Virus record (IMG/VR): IMGVR_UViG_3300043470_000441
Location: 1-20,210 of that record
From: a virus
Direction: 5' to 3' (one strand)
DNA length: 20,210 nt
Below, piece after piece: positions 16,691 through 20,210 of this stretch. The notes beneath the pieces were generated by a model that worked only from the letters and a program-made list of their open reading frames with translations, was not told the origin of the DNA and made no database searches. The number at the start of each line of letters is the position of its first letter. The first letter of the stretch is position 1. A program made the translations under genes and the position numbers.

Positions 16691-18715
16691 TTATCCTAAA
16701 CTTGCGTTGTTTACTATGTTCCTATCTAAACTTTGTTGAGTAGTTACATTGTTTGCGACTACATACGCTTGAACAGGTTGCTGATTTCCTAACGTTTGAG
16801 CAATTTGATTTACTCCGCTATTACCTACTACGTTGAAATTTGGAGCAGGAGCAGCACCCCCTCCACCTCCTCCACCACTTGGAGCACTTGAACTACTAAC
16901 ACTTGTGCTATCTCCTTTAATTGCTTGAATTGATTTAATAGAACTTGCAATAGTTGAACCAATAGTTAATGCACCTTTCAAAGTGTTAATAGCAACATAA
17001 GGCATACCTCCTGTCAATGGACTTGCTGCAACTGCTTTCGCATTTGCTATACCTATACTTGAAATAGTTTCTGATACAGATTTTGTAGCAGTTCTAACTA
17101 CATCGGCAATAGCTAAAGCCTTTGCAACTTTGTTTAATTTACCACCACCTAAAGATAAAATGTTTTGTAGGTTATCGTAAGTACTTCTATATTGTTGCTC
17201 TTTAAATTCTCTTTCTTTTTGTGCTATATCCTCTCTTTCTTTAGCTTGTCTTTCGGCTTCATCTTTTTGTTTTTGAGCTTCGTCTTTAGCTGTTTGTGCA
17301 TCTTTTACTTTTGCTTCAGCTTCTAAAATTTTATATTTTTCTAATATTGCTAAACGTGCTTTTGCTTTTTCTTCTTCAGTTAATTTTAAAGCATCTAATT
17401 CCGCTAAATCCCTTTGCTTTTGAAGTGCTACTTTTTCAACTTCTGTTTTAGCTTTTAAATCTTCAATAGCTTTTAAAGCATTTTGTTCAATGTTTTTTAA
17501 AGCTTCTTTTTGTGCTTTTGCTGCCTCAAGTGCTTTGTCGTTCTTTTCCTTTTGTTTAGCTGCTGCTTCTTTAGCTGCTTGGTCATCGATATTTTTTATA
17601 GATAGTTGTAAACCTGCTCTATCGTTTTTTAATTTCTCTAACCCTTTTAAACTTTCTTTTCGTGTTTCTTCGGCTTTCTTTTTTTCCGCTTCAGGGTCAA
17701 ATATTAAACTCGCACCCTTATCTACCAAATCACTAAAACCTTGAGCAAGTCCGAAGTTTTGCCCTAATGCCTTACCTACCATATCGACACCCTCTAATAA
17801 TAAAGTTAAAGGCGTTTGAATAAATTTAATTATTCCTGCTAATATATCTCTATTACGTTGCGACGCTGCTATTTGTGCCTTTGCAGTTATATCATTTTGT
17901 GCAATTTGATTTTCAGTTGCTTTTATAACCTCATCGGTTTGAGCAATCTTTAGTTTTAAAATATCCTTTTCAGATTTCCCTTGTAACTTTAAAATATTTT
18001 CTTGCCCACCTATTGCATCTAACTTACTTTGTTGTAAGTCTAAATTAGCTTGTGCTTGAGCGTTTAGTTTTTCTTGCTCCGAACTTACACCACCTACTAA
18101 TTCTTTAATGTCATCCCAATACGCTACAATAGCACCTAAAGCAATTAATAAAACACCAACACCCGTAGCAGCTATTCCTGTTTTAATTCCGTTTAAAGCT
18201 ATTCTTGCTGATACGCCTAATGCTTTAAAAGCTACTGCACCCTCACGAATACCACGCACACCTTCAGCAAGTGCCATTGCACCCTGAACTTTTAAAAGTG
18301 CTTCTTCAAGTTTTTGGCTCTCTCCACCTGTTAAAGCCATTGCACCCTGAACACCTGCAAATGTAGAAGTAACACCTTGTAAAGCTCCACCTAACTTTGC
18401 ATCAAAAGTAGTTGCAGCAGCATCAACAACCATATCGGTTTGCATTTGCACCTTGCGATAATTACCAACTGTTTGAAGTAAGTCTTGATATTCTTTAGTA
18501 GCACTTTGACCAGCTAAAGCAAGTTCGTAAAGTCTATCTTCAGCCTCTCCCATTCTTGATGTTAGCGGTTGCAAATCTCCATAAACTTCCTCAAATGTAG
18601 CGTCTACACTTTTAGCTGACTTATCAACTTGTTTAAGTGCCTTGTCTAAATTTTCAAGTCCACCAACTGCCTTAAGCGAGTTAACATCAATTTCTATCGT
18701 TTTTGTAATTGCCAT
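16691..18715 (-). CDS. Tail tape measure protein
   Basis: This protein sets tail length and is ejected with DNA. At 674 residues it has the expected make-up: helical N-terminus (NSLKAVGGLENLDKALKQVD), a near-duplicated hydrophobic stretch (GVQGAMALTGG at 121-131 and VQGAMALAEG at 143-152), a membrane-type segment (GVGVLLIALGAIVAYW, 185-200), a long Lys/Glu/Ala coiled coil (about 385-520), a second hydrophobic zone and a Gly-rich tail (SAPSGGGGGGGAAPAP). By the usual ~0.15 nm per residue, the tail would be roughly 100 nm, pointing to a siphovirus or myovirus. The tail is not visible here, so this is an estimate. Confidence 0.88.
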   Translation of the reverse strand: MAITKTIEIDVNSLKAVGGLENLDKALKQVDKSAKSVDATFEEVYGDLQPLTSRMGEAEDRLYELALAGQSATKEYQDLLQTVGNYRKVQMQTDMVVDAAATTFDAKLGGALQGVTSTFAGVQGAMALTGGESQKLEEALLKVQGAMALAEGVRGIREGAVAFKALGVSARIALNGIKTGIAATGVGVLLIALGAIVAYWDDIKELVGGVSSEQEKLNAQAQANLDLQQSKLDAIGGQENILKLQGKSEKDILKLKIAQTDEVIKATENQIAQNDITAKAQIAASQRNRDILAGIIKFIQTPLTLLLEGVDMVGKALGQNFGLAQGFSDLVDKGASLIFDPEAEKKKAEETRKESLKGLEKLKNDRAGLQLSIKNIDDQAAKEAAAKQKEKNDKALEAAKAQKEALKNIEQNALKAIEDLKAKTEVEKVALQKQRDLAELDALKLTEEEKAKARLAILEKYKILEAEAKVKDAQTAKDEAQKQKDEAERQAKEREDIAQKEREFKEQQYRSTYDNLQNILSLGGGKLNKVAKALAIADVVRTATKSVSETISSIGIANAKAVAASPLTGGMPYVAINTLKGALTIGSTIASSIKSIQAIKGDSTSVSSSSAPSGGGGGGGAAPAPNFNVVGNSGVNQIAQTLGNQQPVQAYVVANNVTTQQSLDRNIVNNASLG

Positions 18716-18837
18716 TTGATTTGGTTTTTAAATTCTTTAAAATTATCAGGAATTTTATATTTTCCTTTCGCTATGTCTACGCTTTCGCTTGTTCCTATCT
18801 TTTGGAATTCAAGCATTTCAATAATTAGTTTAAGCAT
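18694..18837 (-). CDS. Small protein (47 aa) between tail protein and tape measure
   Basis: A frame from ATG 18837 to TAG 18694-18696. It begins MLKLIIEMLEFQKIGTSESV, continues AKGKYKIPDNFKEFKNQ and ends with a basic helix. The start overlaps the tail-protein stop by 8 nt, and the end overlaps the tape measure by 22 nt. In many phages a small chaperone is encoded beside the tape measure, sometimes by frameshift; the position is suggestive, but nothing in the sequence shows that function. Confidence 0.5.
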   Translation of the reverse strand: MLKLIIEMLEFQKIGTSESVDIAKGKYKIPDNFKEFKNQIKWQLQKR

Positions 18838-20210
18838 TTTGTATAATTGGTATTTCTATGTCTATACTTGTTCCTGTTTCATCTTCCCATTTGCCACTAA
18901 TGTAACCTATCCTTTCAGCTCCAGTTGTGTTTTGTGATATATCTACTCTAATAGTAGTGTCATTATCATAGTCCGCAGCTATGTAATCAATCCACCCGAA
19001 TAAAGACGCTTGTAACGATATAACAGGACTTACATTTCGTAATAATAAAACTTCAATACTTTGCTCTGTATTATCAACTTCATAAAATGGTTCAAAAGAA
19101 AATCTATTACCTATTGGCACTTCGCCACTTCTGTAATCTGTAAGCAATTCGAGTGTAGTTTCTCCACTTGTTAGATCTGTTGTCATTTTATTGATTGTGT
19201 ACTTTTTATCACGAATAATAATTCTATCGTTTAATTTAATATCTATTAACTCAACAGGATTGAAGTAACATTTTACAATTACTAATCTACTTTTGATATT
19301 AAAAATATTACCTAAATAATTTTCGTAGTGTCTTTTATATAGTCCGTTTGAAACACTACTTAAAAACCAAGTAGATATTTCTTCTCCCCAATTTAAAGTA
19401 AGTATAGTTCCGTTACTATAATCGTTTGAGAATCTTCTATATTGACTTATAATTTGATGCCCTCCTGTTAGTAAATCAATTCTAATAGTTGGACTTACTG
19501 TTTGCGTTCCGTTATCATAAATTAATAATGGTTTCGGTAAGTAATTTGTTAAATCATTCTTTTTAAAAGTTATCGTTTGAAAGTTGCTATTTGTTTTTCT
19601 TTCGTACATAGCATTCTCAAAAGGTAACTCTACGCTAAAAGTTGAACTTTCCAAACTATCAATTTGCTCATAGGCTAAATCCCCGTAAGAGAAATTTCGA
19701 GTAGACAAAAACAAGTCGTCAAATTTAGTATTTAATATATTTTCAGATTTTTGATATTTGAAATTAATATTTTTATACATCGAAGTTTTTTTCAATTCAA
19801 TGTCATCTGAAATTACATTTGCACTTATATCATTATAACGCCCATCGTTGTAATATAACTCTAAAGGAATTAACTCGTAGGTTGTTTCATCTTGCGGAAT
19901 AATAACAAGGTTAAACATTTTGATTAAACCCGTAATTAAATCAATTAGTTTTAAGTCAGGTGCATAGCCACCTATATCGATAGTCGCTCCGATTGTTTGA
20001 CTTGTTCCGCTTGCAGTATAACTTACAGCTGTACTACCTATTCCTCTTGTATAAGTTAACAAACTTGTAAAAGAAAAACCCGCTTGTCCTTGAATAGCTA
20101 AAGTAAATTTGTCCGTTACATTTTGAGTAGTTAAGACGTGACTAATAAATAAGTCATTGCTATTACCTATTACACCCGCATACGTTCCGTGTAATGCTCC
20201 ATTTTTATAA
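18830..20210 (-). CDS. Tail/baseplate protein with BACON-like C-terminal domain, 5' end outside the window
   Basis: The reading frame is open to the right edge (it reads YKNGALHGTYAGVIGNSND at the edge), so the start lies beyond 20210 and more than 450 residues are visible. The middle part, DLKLIDLITGLIKMFNLVII followed by PQDETTYELIPLELYYNDGR, resembles tail-tip or baseplate proteins of flavobacterial phages. The C-terminal ~75 residues (VSPVISLQASLFGWIDYIAA ... DISQNTTGAERIGYISGKW ... IPIIQNA) fit an Ig-like BACON-type domain, a carbohydrate-associated fold common in Bacteroidetes. It is the first structural gene read before the tape measure. Confidence 0.65.
   Translation of the reverse strand, partial: YKNGALHGTYAGVIGNSNDLFISHVLTTQNVTDKFTLAIQGQAGFSFTSLLTYTRGIGSTAVSYTASGTSQTIGATIDIGGYAPDLKLIDLITGLIKMFNLVIIPQDETTYELIPLELYYNDGRYNDISANVISDDIELKKTSMYKNINFKYQKSENILNTKFDDLFLSTRNFSYGDLAYEQIDSLESSTFSVELPFENAMYERKTNSNFQTITFKKNDLTNYLPKPLLIYDNGTQTVSPTIRIDLLTGGHQIISQYRRFSNDYSNGTILTLNWGEEISTWFLSSVSNGLYKRHYENYLGNIFNIKSRLVIVKCYFNPVELIDIKLNDRIIIRDKKYTINKMTTDLTSGETTLELLTDYRSGEVPIGNRFSFEPFYEVDNTEQSIEVLLLRNVSPVISLQASLFGWIDYIAADYDNDTTIRVDISQNTTGAERIGYISGKWEDETGTSIDIEIPIIQNA

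Noticed and set aside
17490-17744. Rightward frame rich in Phe/Ser/Ala opposite the tape measure
   Set aside because: It is a shadow of the Lys/Glu/Ala coiled coil on the other strand; such frames arise automatically from repetitive coiled-coil codons.
18716-18937. Rightward 73-residue frame near the tape measure start
   Set aside because: It needs a TTG start, overlaps leftward genes on the other strand, and its product is low-complexity hydrophobic sequence.
1-20210. tRNA or rRNA genes
   Set aside because: I saw no cloverleaf with a GGTTCGAATCC-type T arm and no rRNA-like sequence on either strand by eye; a tRNA search program would settle it.

Overview
The window is AT-rich and almost certainly part of a tailed-phage or prophage genome from a Bacteroidetes host, most likely a flavobacterium. 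The grounds are: a head and tail gene set (portal, XkdF-like protease, scaffold, HK97-type capsid, tape measure); promoters of the Bacteroidetes type (TTG, 19 bases, TAnnTTTG); starts with A/T-rich leaders and no Shine-Dalgarno; and many tiny, overlapping genes. No terminase, integrase or replicative helicase is in view, so both ends of the genome are missing.

Layout. Positions 1-5144, leftward: an early operon from a good promoter at 5165-5194. It carries small unknown proteins, two small DNA-binding proteins, a C5-cytosine DNA methyltransferase, a beta-group adenine/N4-cytosine methyltransferase, and a recombination pair (Rad52-like annealase plus PD-(D/E)XK exonuclease cut by the left edge). 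Positions 5145-5329: a divergent control region. Positions 5330-6597, rightward: a small HTH regulator, then two accessory genes (a YopX-family protein and a CxxC protein). Each accessory gene starts inside a 127-bp palindromic element. A small membrane protein and a bidirectional terminator follow. Positions 6589-9072, leftward: lysis and associated genes (candidate u-spanin, DEDDy exonuclease with zinc ribbon, M15 endolysin, two small membrane proteins). Positions 9074-20210, leftward: structural genes, namely a WGQG-repeat fibre-like protein, connector-like protein, portal, probable tail tube, capsid, scaffold, protease, tape measure and a tail protein cut by the right edge. A two-gene rightward insert sits at 14978-15399.

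How it works together. The early operon would supply DNA modification and single-strand annealing recombination. The HTH gene at 5330 faces it across a shared control region. The structural genes lie in at least three leftward units, and three of their first genes share an exactly spaced motif, AACAA-N13-GTGTTTTAAT. Two rightward promoter-plus-terminator units about 70 nt long (8015-8121 and 16606-16690) contain no gene and look like small RNAs.

The most unusual object is the array at 5540-6477. Two palindromes of identical length share TAAC/GTTA ends. Their stems differ in sequence but stay paired, and each carries an internal start codon that gives the next gene its first ~18 residues. It recalls an integron attC cassette array, but no recombinase is visible.
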